From the NCBI RefSeq assembly GCF_001908205.1, contig NZ_LGHL01000142.1, positions 45-54,064 on the forward strand: a stretch of 54,020 nucleotides of DNA, given 5' to 3'. Shown here piece by piece: positions 42,101 through 50,713 of this stretch. Position 1 is the stretch's first letter; every line of letters starts with the position of its first letter. Origin of the DNA: Bradyrhizobium sp. NAS80.1 (GTDB taxonomy: Bacteria > Pseudomonadota > Alphaproteobacteria > Rhizobiales > Xanthobacteraceae). The notes below the pieces were generated by a model that worked only from the letters and a program-made list of their open reading frames with translations, searched no databases and had not been told where the DNA came from. The position numbers and the translations under genes are program-made.

Positions 42101-42859
42101 TTACCGCGGAGCCATGCGGATGGCGCCGTCGAGGCGGATGGTCTCCCCGTTGAGCATCGGGTTCTCGACGATGTGGACCGCGAGCGCGCCGTATTCGTTG
42201 GCATCGCCGAGGCGCGAGGGATGCGGCACCTGGGCGCCGAGGCTCTTGCGGGCCTCCTCGCTCAGACCCATCAGCAGCGGCGTGAAGAACAGGCCGGGCG
42301 CGATGGTGTTGACGCGGATCTTCTGGCTGGCGAGGTCGCGCGCGGCCGGCAAGGTGAGGCCGACAACGCCACCCTTCGACGCTGCATAGGCGATCTGGCC
42401 GATCTGGCCTTCGTACGCGGCGACCGAGGCCGTATTGACGATGACGCCGCGCTCTTCACCGATCGGCTCGATGGTGACGAGACGCTCGGCGAACAGGCGC
42501 AGACAGTTGAAGGTGCCGATCAGGTTGACGTTGATGATGCGCGCGAACTTTTCGAGCGGGTAGACGCCGTCGCGGCCCACGATGCGCTGCGAGCCGCCGA
42601 TGCCGGCGCAGTTCATCAGCACGCGGGCGATACCATGCGCGGCTTCCGCCTTGGCGATCGCCGCCTTGATCTGCTCTTCGCTGGTGACGTCGGCATGAAG
42701 CGCGACGCCCTTCACTTCAGCGGCGACCTTCTCGGCGTTTTCCTTGCTCTGGTCGATCACACCGATCTTGGCGCCCTTGGCGGCCATGGCGCGGGCGGTC
42801 GCAGCACCAAGCCCCGAACCACCGCCGGTGATGAGAACGGCTACATCTTTCAACTGCAT
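42101..42859 (-). CDS. SDR 3-hydroxyacyl-CoA dehydrogenase (HSD17B10-like)
   Basis: 252 residues. Cofactor motif TGGGSGLGAATARAMAAKGAK at 10-30 with Asp36-like residue (IGVIDQS) favouring NAD. NCAGIGG near 87, catalytic Ser in VNTASVAAYEG and Tyr/Lys in YAASKGG. NAPGLF-type end APGLFFTPLL and PMLNGETIRLDGAIRM match type 2 3-hydroxyacyl-CoA dehydrogenases. It would perform the third step of beta-oxidation in this operon. 57 bp after the TetR gene, same strand. Confidence 0.9.
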   Translation of the reverse strand: MQLKDVAVLITGGGSGLGAATARAMAAKGAKIGVIDQSKENAEKVAAEVKGVALHADVTSEEQIKAAIAKAEAAHGIARVLMNCAGIGGSQRIVGRDGVYPLEKFARIINVNLIGTFNCLRLFAERLVTIEPIGEERGVIVNTASVAAYEGQIGQIAYAASKGGVVGLTLPAARDLASQKIRVNTIAPGLFFTPLLMGLSEEARKSLGAQVPHPSRLGDANEYGALAVHIVENPMLNGETIRLDGAIRMAPR

Positions 42860-42916
42860 CGTAAGCTACCTTTTCCTTGGGCGTTTCTTCTCTGGACTCG
42901 AAGCGTTTCGGCCGGA

Positions 42917-43576
42917 TTATCCGGCCGCGGCAGCTTCCTCGGCTTGCGTGAGGATGCCGCCGCAGATCAGCGTTTCCATGTGCTTGATGTATTGCCGGCA
43001 GACTTCATCGGTGACCGGGCCGACGCCGGTCGCGCGGGACATCGCGTGCCGGCCGAAGAACAGGTGATCGCAGGCGCCGATCAGGCTGGTGTAGAACAGC
43101 ACCGGGTCGGTCTGGCGGAACTCGCCGCGGCTGATGCCCTCGGCGAGCAGGCGGCGATGGAAGTCCAGCAGCGGCGCGACGAAGAACTTCGAGACTTCGT
43201 CGGCGGAGGCGGCGCTGCTCTCGTGCAGGAGATAGTGGATCAGCCGGTTCATGTAGGGGAACCGGTAATAGGCGCGGATGATGCCGCCGATATGCAGCTT
43301 CAGCTTGGCGGTCGGTGTGATCGGCTGCTCCAGCAGATATTCGAGATTGGACATCTCGGTCGCGGCGTCGCGCGCGAGCAGCGCCAGCAGGAGGCCGTCC
43401 TTGTTGCCAAAATGATATTTGACCAGCGCGGCGTTGGCGCCGGACTTCTGGGCGATGTCGGAGAGGGAGATCTCGATCGAGGAGCGTTCGATCATCAGCT
43501 CGCTCGCGGCCACGAGCAATTTCTCTGCCGTGGAACTCTTTCCGCTGGGGAGCCTGTTCGGTACGCTGGTAGTCAC
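42917..43576 (-). CDS. TetR-family transcriptional regulator
   Basis: 219 residues; GTG start at 43576 (MTTSVPNRLPSG). N-terminal HTH: AEKLLVAASELMIERSSIEISLSDIAQKSGANAALVKYHFGNKDGLL. C-terminal ligand domain with VDEVSKFFVAPLLDFHRRL. First gene of the minus-strand catabolic operon and divergent from the thiolase gene. The palindrome at 43641-43660 lies between the two starts and is the likely operator. An acyl-CoA intermediate of the pathway is the likely inducer, by analogy with FadR-like and PsrA-like TetR proteins. Confidence 0.92.
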   Translation of the reverse strand: MTTSVPNRLPSGKSSTAEKLLVAASELMIERSSIEISLSDIAQKSGANAALVKYHFGNKDGLLLALLARDAATEMSNLEYLLEQPITPTAKLKLHIGGIIRAYYRFPYMNRLIHYLLHESSAASADEVSKFFVAPLLDFHRRLLAEGISRGEFRQTDPVLFYTSLIGACDHLFFGRHAMSRATGVGPVTDEVCRQYIKHMETLICGGILTQAEEAAAAG

Positions 43577-43640
43577 GGAGATCCCTGTTCTCGCCGCATG
43601 AACGGGGCGCAGATAAGCCGAAGCAGCGTCTCATCACAAG

Positions 43641-43660
43641 AGTTAATTGATCGATTGACT
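43641..43660. promoter_or_regulatory. Imperfect palindrome, probable TetR operator
   Basis: AGTTAATTGATCGATTGACT, 16 of 20 positions symmetric about the central GA/TC. It lies in the divergent promoter region between tetR (start 43576) and the thiolase gene (start 43734) and is AT-rich against the local background. Confidence 0.65.
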
Positions 43661-43733
43661 AAACGATCTCCCGTCCCTTAAATCCGCCCCCGACAACCCA
43701 ACCCGCTTCAGAACAATCAAGGGAGAGACCGAA

Positions 43734-44907
43734 ATGGCCGAGGCTTATATCGTCGCCGCTGCGCGTACCGCAGGCGGGCGCAAGGGGGGGCCGCCTCGCC
43801 GGCTGGCATCCGGCCGATCTCGCCGCAAAGGTGCTGGACGAGCTGGTCGATCGCACCAAGGTCGATCCCGCCCTGGTCGAGGACGTGATCATGGGTTGCG
43901 TCATGCAGGTCGGTGAGCAGTCGAACAACGTCGCGCGCAACGCGATCATGGCCTCGAAGCTGCCGGAGAGCGTGCCGGGCACCTCGATCGACCGTCAGTG
44001 CGGCTCGTCGCAGCAGGCGCTGCACTTCGCGGCGCAGGCCGTGATGTCCGGTACGATGGATGTCGTGATCGCCGCCGGCGTGGAATCGATGACGCGCGTG
44101 CCGATGGGCCTGTCCTCACAGTTGCCCGCCAAGAACGGCTTCGGCAATTACAAGAGCCCGGGCATCGAGGCGAAATATCCGAACATCGTGTTCAGCCAGT
44201 TCACCGGCGCGGAGATGATGGCCGAGAAGTACGGTCTGTCGAAGGACGAACTCGACGAATATTCCTACAACAGCCATCAGCGCGCGATCGCGGCGACGCA
44301 GGCCGGTCACTTCAAGAAGGAGATCGTGCCGCTCGAGATCACCCGCGCCGACGGTTCCAAGGACACCCACCACATCGATGAAGGCATCCGGTTCGACGCC
44401 ACGATCGAAGGTATCAAGGGCGTCAAACTGATCGCCGAGAACGGCAAGCTCACCGCGGCAAGCGCCAGCCAGATCTGCGACGGCGCCTCCGGCGTCATGG
44501 TGGTCAACGAGCGCGGCCTCAAGCAGCTCGGCGTCAAGCCGCTTGCCCGCATCCATCACATGACCATGATCGGCGGCGACCCCGTGATCATGCTGGAAGC
44601 GCCGCTGCCCGCCACCAAGCGCGCGCTGGATAAGGTCGGCATGAAGATCGGCGACATCGACCTGTTCGAGGTCAACGAGGCCTTCGCCTCGGTGCCGACC
44701 GCGTGGCTGAAGACCACCGGCGCCGATCCGGCCCGCCTCAACGTCAACGGCGGCGCCATCGCGCTCGGTCATCCCCTCGGCGGCTCCGGCACCAAGCTGA
44801 TGACGACGCTGGTCCATGCCCTGCATCAGCGCGGCAAGCGCTACGGCCTCCAGACCATGTGCGAAGGCGGCGGCATGGCCAACGTGACGATCGTCGAACG
44901 ACTGTAA
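43734..44907 (+). CDS. Acetyl-CoA acetyltransferase (thiolase), frameshifted at a G7 run
   Basis: About 390 residues when repaired. ATG 43734 with GGGAGAG upstream encodes AEAYIVAAARTAGGRKGG; the frame then breaks at seven G (43784-43790). One G fewer gives RLAGWHPADLAAKVLDEL and joins the frame that runs to 44907. Catalytic Cys in DRQCGSS near 90, His in GHPLGGSG near 345 and Cys in CEGGGMAN near 375 are intact, so the enzyme is otherwise complete. Thiolytic cleavage in beta-oxidation or the reverse condensation. Divergent from TetR, followed by an acyl-CoA synthetase gene. Confidence 0.9.
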
Positions 44908-44928
44908 GAAGAAAAGCGAAGAACGAAT

Positions 44929-44949
44929 GGCGAGTGGCGAGTGGCGAGT
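44929..44949 (+). repeat. Triple GGCGAGT tandem repeat
   Basis: GGCGAGT occurs three times without gaps, then GACG. The 108-bp gap to the ligase gene also contains CATTCACCGCTCGCC, a partial inverse of the repeat. Short arrays of this heptamer family are common in rhizobial intergenic DNA. Confidence 0.6.
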
Positions 44950-45015
44950 GACGATAGGGAGCGGTATCCGCCCCGGTCGTCATTCACCGCTCGCCTCTTT
45001 TTTTGAGGAAACGCC

Positions 45016-46559
45016 ATGACCCATCCGTCCGTCTACGCGAAGACCACGCCCGACAAGATCGCCTACCAGATGGCCGGAACCGGCAAGGCGATCACCTATC
45101 GCGAGCTCGACGAGCTCTCGAACCAGGGCGCGCAGCTGTTCCGCTCGCTCGGGCTCAAGGCCGGCGACCATATCGCGCTACTGATGGAGAACCGCCTTGC
45201 GTTCATGGAGATCTGCTGGGCCGCGCAACGGAGCGGACTCTATTACACCGCGATCAGCCGTTACCTGAAGCAGGACGAGATCGAATACATCATCGGCGAT
45301 TGCGGCGCCAAGGTCGTGATCACGACGCCGAAATGCGCCGACCAGATCAAGGGTCTGATCAGGGGTACCGCAGGCGAACCGATCTTCTACATGGTCGACG
45401 AGCCGCTGCCCGGCTTCCGCTCCTACGACAAGGAAGCAGCAAGCCAGCCGGTGACGCCGATCGCCGATCAGGTCGCGGGCTACGACATGCTGTATTCGTC
45501 GGGCACCACCGGCCGCCCCAAGGGCATCAAGAAGGCGTTCGAGGGCAATCCCATTGACGCCCCTAACGCATTCCTGCGCGTGCTCTGCGCCGACATGTGC
45601 GGCATGAACGCCGACAGCACCTACCTCTCACCGGCGCCGCTCTATCACGCGGCTCCCCTGCGCTTCAACATGATGGCGATCGTGCTTGGCGGCACCTCCA
45701 TCATCATGGAGCATTTCGACGCCGAGGATTTCCTGAAGCTGGTCGAGAAATACAAGGTCACACAGTCCCAGCTCGTGCCAACCATGTTCGTGCGCATGCT
45801 GAAGCTGCCGGACGAGATCCGCGCGAAGTACGACGTCTCGACGCTGAAAGGCGCGATCCACGCCGCCGCACCCTGCCCGATCGACGTCAAGGCCAGGATG
45901 ATCGAGTGGTGGGGGCCGATCCTGATCGAGTATTACGCGGGCTCGGAAGGAAACGGCGTCACCGTTTGCAACTCGCAGCAGTGGCTTGAACATCGCGGCA
46001 GCGTCGGCCGCGCCGTGGTCGGCAAGATCAAGATCCTGGACGAGAACGACGAGGAGCAGCCGACGGGCGAAATCGGCACGGTCTATTTCGCCGATGCGCC
46101 GGCCTTCGCCTATCACAACGATCCCGAGAAGACGAAGAAGGCCTACAACGCCAAGGGCTGGTCGACGCTCGGCGACGTCGGCTATCTCGACAAGGACGGC
46201 TTCCTCTTTCTCACCGATCGCAAGTCCTACATGATCATCTCGGGCGGGGTGAACATCTACCCGCAGGAGACCGAGGACGTGCTCATCACCCACCCCGATA
46301 TCGCCGACGTCGCCGTGTTCGGCGTGCCGAACGAGGAGATGGGCGAAGAAGTGAAGGCGGTGGTGCAGCCGCACGACATGAAGCGTGCAGGCAAGGAGCT
46401 CGAGGCCGACCTGATCGCCTACTGCAAGACGCGCCTCTCCGCGATCAAGTGCCCGCGCTCGATCGATTTCGAGGCCGAGCTGCCGCGCACCCCACCGGCA
46501 AGCTGGTGAAGCGCCATCTGCGCGACAAGTATTGGCCGAAGACGGCGACGAAGATTTAG
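45016..46559 (+). CDS. Acyl-CoA synthetase (CaiC/FadD-like), frameshifted near its C-terminus
   Basis: About 514 residues when repaired. ANL motifs: MLYSSGTTGRPKGIKK near 162, IEYYAGSEGNGVT (A5 in the rarer GSEGNG form), WSTLGDVGYLDKDGFLFLTDR and ISGGVNIYPQETE. The frame as given ends at 46509 (RTPPASW); the C run at 46490-46493 has four C. Five C would give TPTGKLVKRHLRDKYWPKTATKI, ending with TAG at 46557, so the catalytic Lys (GKLVK) is lost only through this base. Likely activates the same acid class as the ligase in the minus-strand operon. 108 bp behind the thiolase gene. Confidence 0.88.
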
Positions 46560-46567
46560 CAGAGATC

Positions 46568-46689
46568 TCGTGTCCCGGACGCGGCGCAGCGCGTAGCGGT
46601 GCGCCGCAGAGCCGGGACCCACCTCGTTGAGGTGCTAGGCCCCGGCTCTGCAGTGCATCACTTCGTGCTGCACTGCGTCCGGGGCACGC
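46568..46689. repeat. Palindromic intergenic repeat, TCGTGTCCCGGACGC family
   Basis: TCGTGTCCCGGACGC at the left, GCGTCCGGGGCACG at the right, with GCCGCAGAGCCGGGACCC facing GGCCCCGGCTCTGCAG inside. Fills the gap between convergent genes. Related to 12342 and 34984. Confidence 0.8.
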
Positions 46690-46700
46690 TCAAGGCCGCC

Positions 46701-47243
46701 TCAATCAAACAAGCTCGGCGTGTGGTTCACCGGCGCGCCTTCGATCTCGAGCATCTTCAGCTTCGTCACCACGCCGCCATTCGCCGAGAAGCCGCCGGGC
46801 TTGTTGCCGGCCGCCAGCACGCGATGGCAGGGCACAACGATCGGGCACGGATTGCGGCCGAGCGCCTGGCCGACGTCGCGCGACAGCTGGACGCCGCCGA
46901 GTTGCTTGGCGATGTCGCCATAGGTGATGGTCTTGCCGGGCGGGATGGTGCGGGCGATCTCGTAGACGCCGCGGTTGAAGTCGGGCACGCCCTCGAGATC
47001 GAGCGGAATGTCCGTGAGGTCATCGGGCTCGCCCGCGAGCAGTTTTGTGATTCGGTCGATCGCCTGCTGCACTTCCTCGGTCGGCTCGGCCTCGCTGGCG
47101 TCAGCGTGGCGCTGGCTGATGCGGGTGCGGATCTTCTCCTCGCCGCCCATCGGCAATTGCGTGCCGTTGATGCCACGCGGGCCCCAGGCGATGGCGCACA
47201 GGCCGATCTTGGTGTCGAACAGGGCAAAATGCTGGTCGGTCAT
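46701..47243 (-). CDS. ogt: Methylated-DNA--protein-cysteine methyltransferase
   Basis: 180 residues from ATG 47243 (MTDQHFALFDT); the longer frame to 47414 has no support. Active-site PCHRVLAA with Cys near 137, preceded by RNPCPIVV, plus the DNA-binding RxxR-like and YGDIAKQLGG helix (near 107-116). Suicide repair of O6-alkylguanine. It lacks the N-terminal Ada domain, so it is the Ogt type. Single gene, divergent from the hydrolase pair. Confidence 0.93.
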   Translation of the reverse strand: MTDQHFALFDTKIGLCAIAWGPRGINGTQLPMGGEEKIRTRISQRHADASEAEPTEEVQQAIDRITKLLAGEPDDLTDIPLDLEGVPDFNRGVYEIARTIPPGKTITYGDIAKQLGGVQLSRDVGQALGRNPCPIVVPCHRVLAAGNKPGGFSANGGVVTKLKMLEIEGAPVNHTPSLFD

Positions 47244-47382
47244 GGCTTGGTTCCTTGCCTCTCGTCCTCGACGCATGCCCCAATTGTGATCTCCAGCCAA
47301 ATCTAGGCTTGGAAATAGTTGCGATCCACCCGGTTTCCGGGAATCTTGCACGGGAGTTCCTGTCCACTCTCGCGAGCCCAGA

Positions 47383-48201
47383 ATGCAAAGCCTCCACGTC
47401 AACGGATTCGACATGCCCTATCTCGACGTGGGCGAAGCCAAAGGCGGCCCGCCGCTGGTCTGCGTGCACGGCTCGCTGTCCGACTTCCGCGTCTGGGGCT
47501 GCGTGCTCGGGCCGCTGACGCAGCGGCACCGGGTGATCCCCGTCAGCTTGCGGCACTTCTTCCCCGACCGCTGGGACGGTGTCGGCGACACCTACTCCAT
47601 CGCCCAGCATGTCGATGACGTCATCGCCTTCATCGAGAAACTCGATCTCGGCCCGGTCGACCTGATGGGCCATTCCCGGGGCGGCCACATCTGTTTCCGC
47701 GTGGCCCAGCGGCGGCCGGAGCTGTTGCGGCGGCTGATCCTGGCCGAGCCAGGGGGCGAGCTCGATGCGAGCCTCGATCCCGATTATGCCGGCGGCCCCT
47801 CGCCGCTGCTGGCGCACTTCACCGCTTCGGCCGAGAAGATCGCGGCCGGCGATGTCGACGGCGGCCTCGCCGTCTTCGTGGACACGCTGGAAGGGGCCGG
47901 CACCTGGCCGCGGCTGCCGGCGATGGTGAAGCAGAATCTGCGCGACAACGCCTACACCCTGATCGGCCAGGTTCGCGACAATCGCCCGCCCTTCTCGAAG
48001 GCGGATGCGGAGTCGGTCAAGATGCCGACGCTGTTCATCCTGGGCGCGCGGACCAAGGGCCTGCTGCCGAAGGTGCTGCATGCGCTCGCCGCGCACGTCC
48101 CCTACTCCAAGACGGCGATCATCCCGAACGCGACGCACCCGATGTTCGAGCAGGCGCCGCAGAAATATTCCGAAGTGGTATTGGATTTCCTGGCGAGCTG
48201 A
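47383..48201 (+). CDS. Alpha/beta hydrolase, tandem copy 1
   Basis: 272 residues. Oxyanion region VCVHGSLSDFRVWG near 24-37, nucleophile elbow LMGHSRGGHI near 98 (Ser in G-H-S-R-G), and His in PNATHPMFEQAP near 253. The acid residue is probably after strand 6 (TLFILGARTKG), where Asp is not obvious. Substrate unknown; esterase, epoxide hydrolase or C-C hydrolase are all possible. Starts 139 bp from the divergent ogt gene and is followed after 2 bp by a close paralogue. Confidence 0.88.
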   Translation: MQSLHVNGFDMPYLDVGEAKGGPPLVCVHGSLSDFRVWGCVLGPLTQRHRVIPVSLRHFFPDRWDGVGDTYSIAQHVDDVIAFIEKLDLGPVDLMGHSRGGHICFRVAQRRPELLRRLILAEPGGELDASLDPDYAGGPSPLLAHFTASAEKIAAGDVDGGLAVFVDTLEGAGTWPRLPAMVKQNLRDNAYTLIGQVRDNRPPFSKADAESVKMPTLFILGARTKGLLPKVLHALAAHVPYSKTAIIPNATHPMFEQAPQKYSEVVLDFLAS

Positions 48202-48203
48202 CC

Positions 48204-49016
48204 ATGCAGAGCTTTCGCGTCAACGGTTACGACATGGCCTATCTCGAAGTCGGAGACGGCCGGCCGCTGATCTGCGTGCATGGCACGCTCGGCGATTTCC
48301 GCACCTGGTATCCGGTGCTCGGGCCTCTGTCGAAATCCCATCGCGTGATCTCGGTGAGCCTGCGACATTTCTTCCCTGAACATTGGGATGCCGTCGGCGA
48401 CGATTACAAGATGGCCCAGCACGTCGCCGACATGATCACCTTCCTGGAGCAGGTCATGCCCGCACCGGTCGACCTGATGGGACATTCGCGCGGCGGCCAC
48501 ATCGCGTTTCGCGTCGCCCAGGCGCGGCCCGATCTATTGCGCAAGCTGTTGCTGGCCGAGCCCGGTGGCGATCTCGATGCCAGCCTGCCGCTGCCGGCAG
48601 GCACGCCCGCGCATCCGCCGCTGGGCGCACGCACCGCGCGCTCGGTCGAGATGATCCATGCCGGCGACATCGAGGGCGCGCTGCAGAACTTCTACGAGGG
48701 CATCGAGGGCGACGGCTCGTGGCGACGCGTGCCGGCAGCGGCCAAGCAGCAATTGCGCGACAATGCGCTCACCTTCATCGGCCAGATCAACGAGCAGCGC
48801 AGACCCTATACGCTCGCGGACGCGCAGGCGATCAGGACGCCGACGCTTCTGATCGGCGGCGGCGCCACCACCGGCAGCCTGTCGGCGATATGGCGCGTGC
48901 TGGCCGAGCACATCGCAGGCAGCAAGACGGTGGTGATCCCCAATGCCGGCCACTGGATGTTCGAGCAGGCGCCGCTGGAGTTCGGCGAGGTGGTGAACAG
49001 GTTTCTGGCGGAGTAG
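48204..49016 (+). CDS. Alpha/beta hydrolase, tandem copy 2
   Basis: 270 residues, about half identical to copy 1 by eye. It starts 2 bp after the stop of copy 1 (TGACCATG). ICVHGTLGDFRTWY near 23, LMGHSRGGHIAFRVAQ near 96 and PNAGHWMFEQAPLEFGE near 247 give Ser and His; Asp is not clear after TLLIGGGATTG. Same reservations about substrate as copy 1. Translational coupling and duplication suggest related substrates or a heterodimer. Confidence 0.88.
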   Translation: MQSFRVNGYDMAYLEVGDGRPLICVHGTLGDFRTWYPVLGPLSKSHRVISVSLRHFFPEHWDAVGDDYKMAQHVADMITFLEQVMPAPVDLMGHSRGGHIAFRVAQARPDLLRKLLLAEPGGDLDASLPLPAGTPAHPPLGARTARSVEMIHAGDIEGALQNFYEGIEGDGSWRRVPAAAKQQLRDNALTFIGQINEQRRPYTLADAQAIRTPTLLIGGGATTGSLSAIWRVLAEHIAGSKTVVIPNAGHWMFEQAPLEFGEVVNRFLAE

Positions 49017-49026
49017 GCGAGCTCCT

Positions 49027-49170
49027 CGCCTCTCCCCGCGTGCGGGGAGAGGCCGGATCGCATCGCAAGATGCGATCCGGGTGAGGGGGAGCTTCCGCGA
49101 GTCCAGCTGTCACCGTCCCTGTGGAGACTCCCCCTCACCTCACCCTCTCCCCGCAAGCGGGGCGAGGGAG
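49027..49170. repeat. CCTCTCCCC-type inverted repeat
   Basis: GCCTCTCCCCGCGTGCGGGGAGAGG is a hairpin at the left; CACCCTCTCCCCGCAAGCGGGG is a further one at the right, with GGATCGCATCGCAAGATGCGATCC between. Fills the gap between convergent genes. Confidence 0.8.
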
Positions 49171-49198
49171 TGCACGACCGGTGCTCACCTCACATTCC

Positions 49199-49657
49199 TC
49201 ACACCTTCCACACGCCGACCGGCATCTTGATCGCCGCGTTGAGACGGTTCCAGACGTTGATCGCCGCGATTGAGAGGATCAGGGATGCGAGCTCGCGTTC
49301 GTCGAAATACTTGGCCGCCTCGTTCCAGATCGCATCCGGCACCGGATCTTCGCGATCCGCAAGGCGCGTGACGGCTTCGGTGAGCGCCAGCGCGGCGCGC
49401 TCGGCATCAGTGAAATAGGGCGCCTCGCGCCAGGCTGACACGGCGAACAGGCGCTCATCGGTCTCACCTAGCTTACGGGCGATCTTGGGATGCATATCGA
49501 CACAGACGCTGCAGCCATTGATCTGGCTTGCGCGCAGGTGCACCAGTTCCAGGAGCTTTTCCGGAAGGCCCTGCTTGGTCAGGTTGCCAAGCGACTGAAG
49601 GTGATTCATGGCCTCAGGAAGAACCATGACCGGGTGATTCATGCGTGCGTGCATCAT
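49199..49657 (-). CDS. Carboxymuconolactone-decarboxylase-family (AhpD-like) protein
   Basis: 152 residues. CxxC redox motif INGCSVCVDMH (Cys49, Cys52, His56) in the AhpD-like order, with ELVHLRASQ before it. A cytosolic peroxide-reducing or thiol-disulfide role is likely. Divergent from the sigma factor at 49755, a pairing typical of ECF41-type sigma factors and their usual target gene. An ECF-type promoter is visible 70 bp upstream (49727-49753). Confidence 0.9.
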   Translation of the reverse strand: MMHARMNHPVMVLPEAMNHLQSLGNLTKQGLPEKLLELVHLRASQINGCSVCVDMHPKIARKLGETDERLFAVSAWREAPYFTDAERAALALTEAVTRLADREDPVPDAIWNEAAKYFDERELASLILSIAAINVWNRLNAAIKMPVGVWKV

Positions 49658-49691
49658 CTTGCGTCTCCGTTTCTCGAATTTCGAAGGTTCC

Positions 49692-49718
49692 GGTCACATC
49701 GGCCGGATTGGCTTCGTC
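49692..49718 (+). promoter_or_regulatory. ECF41-type promoter facing the sigma factor gene
   Basis: GGTCACA (49692-49698), a 16-bp spacer, then CGTC (49715-49718). It matches the ECF41 consensus TGTCACA-N16-CGTC in all but the first base of the -35 element. It faces the sigma factor gene, as expected for autoregulation. Confidence 0.7.
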
Positions 49719-49726
49719 ATGGGCAT

Positions 49727-49753
49727 GACGGATCGCGATGAGGGAATGTGACC
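49727..49753 (-). promoter_or_regulatory. ECF41-type promoter facing the CMD gene
   Basis: On the minus strand: GGTCACA (49753-49747), 16-bp spacer, CGTC (49730-49727). It is a mirror image of the element at 49692 and gives a leader of about 65 nt for the AhpD-like gene. Its -35 element overlaps the region just before the sigma factor start. Confidence 0.7.
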
Positions 49754-49754
49754 G

Positions 49755-50625
49755 ATGACCCAAAAAAAACTTTGAAGAAAATTTTCTCACCCGGCAGTTC
49801 GAGGCCAACCGGGACCATCTGCGCGCCGTTGCGTTCAGGATGCTGGGCTCGCGCGGCGAGGTTGACGACGCGGTGCAGGAGGCCTGGCTGCGGCTCAGCC
49901 GGAGCGATACGTCTGACGTCGCGAACCTGCGGGGCTGGCTGACCACCGTGGTCGCACGCATCTGCCTCGACATGCTGCGCGCCCGAAAGTCGCGCCGCGA
50001 GGATCCGATGGGCCCGCATTTGCCGGAGCCCGTCGATGAGACACAGGAGCGCGAGGCGGAGATGGCCGATTCCGTCGGCGCGGCTCTGCTCGTCGTGCTG
50101 GAGACATTGCAGCCGGCGGAGCGGCTCGCCTTCGTGCTGCACGATATGTTCGCGGTGCCGTTCGAGGAGATCGCGCCGATCGTCGGCCGCTCGGTCGACG
50201 CCTCGCGCCAGCTTGCGAGCCGAGCGCGGCGCCGCGTGCAGGGCGCGCCGGTGCCCGAGGCGGATCGGTCGCGCCAGCGCAAGATCGTCGATGCCTTCCT
50301 CAAAGCCTCGCGCAACGGCAATTTCGAGGGCCTGCTGGCCGTGCTCGATCCGGATGTCGTGTTCCGCGCCGACCAGGCCGCGGTGCGGCTTGGCACGCTG
50401 CCGGAGATCCGTGGCGTGGATGCGGTCGCGCAGCTCTACAAGGGCCGCGCCCAGGCTGCACGGACTGCGCTGGTCGATGGCGAGATGGGCGTCGCGGTCA
50501 TCCTCGGCGGACATCTGCGCATCGCGCTGCGTATCACCTTCAAAGGCGAGCGCATCGCAGCGATCGAGGCCACGGCCGATGCCGAGCGGATTGCGACGCT
50601 CGATGTGGAGGTGCTGGAGCGCTAG
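49755..50625 (+). CDS. ECF41/SigJ-like sigma factor, frame break at an A8 run near its start
   Basis: About 289 residues if the A run at 49762-49769 were seven A: ATG 49755 then encodes MTQKNFEENFLTRQFEANRD with AGGGA nine bases upstream. As given, the frame has no start before the ATG at 49840, which would cut off the first helix of sigma region 2. GTG 49748 with nine A would also work. Region 2 AVAFRMLGSRGEVDDAVQEAWLRL, region 4 LAFVLHDMFAVPFEEIAPIVG, linker LPEP near 80, then a C-terminal SnoaL-like domain (ILDPDVVFRAD-type) that modulates activity in the ECF41/SigJ group. The C-terminal NPDKL motif of typical ECF41 is not seen. Confidence 0.85.
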
Positions 50626-50713
50626 GGGCAGCGTGGCATCCGGACCGTCCCGATGCTACACTTCTGTCCAATCGCGCGCAGTGCCGGCGCTCGAGACGCG
50701 AAAGGATGCTTCA

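Noticed and set aside
43734..44907. Programmed frameshift at the thiolase G7 run
   Set aside because: The run lies near the N-terminus of a housekeeping-type enzyme, with no stimulatory structure or known precedent; run-length error or variation is simpler.
34984..46689. Repeats resembling a CRISPR array
   Set aside because: The copies are far apart, of several families and palindromic; there are no regular spacers and no cas genes.
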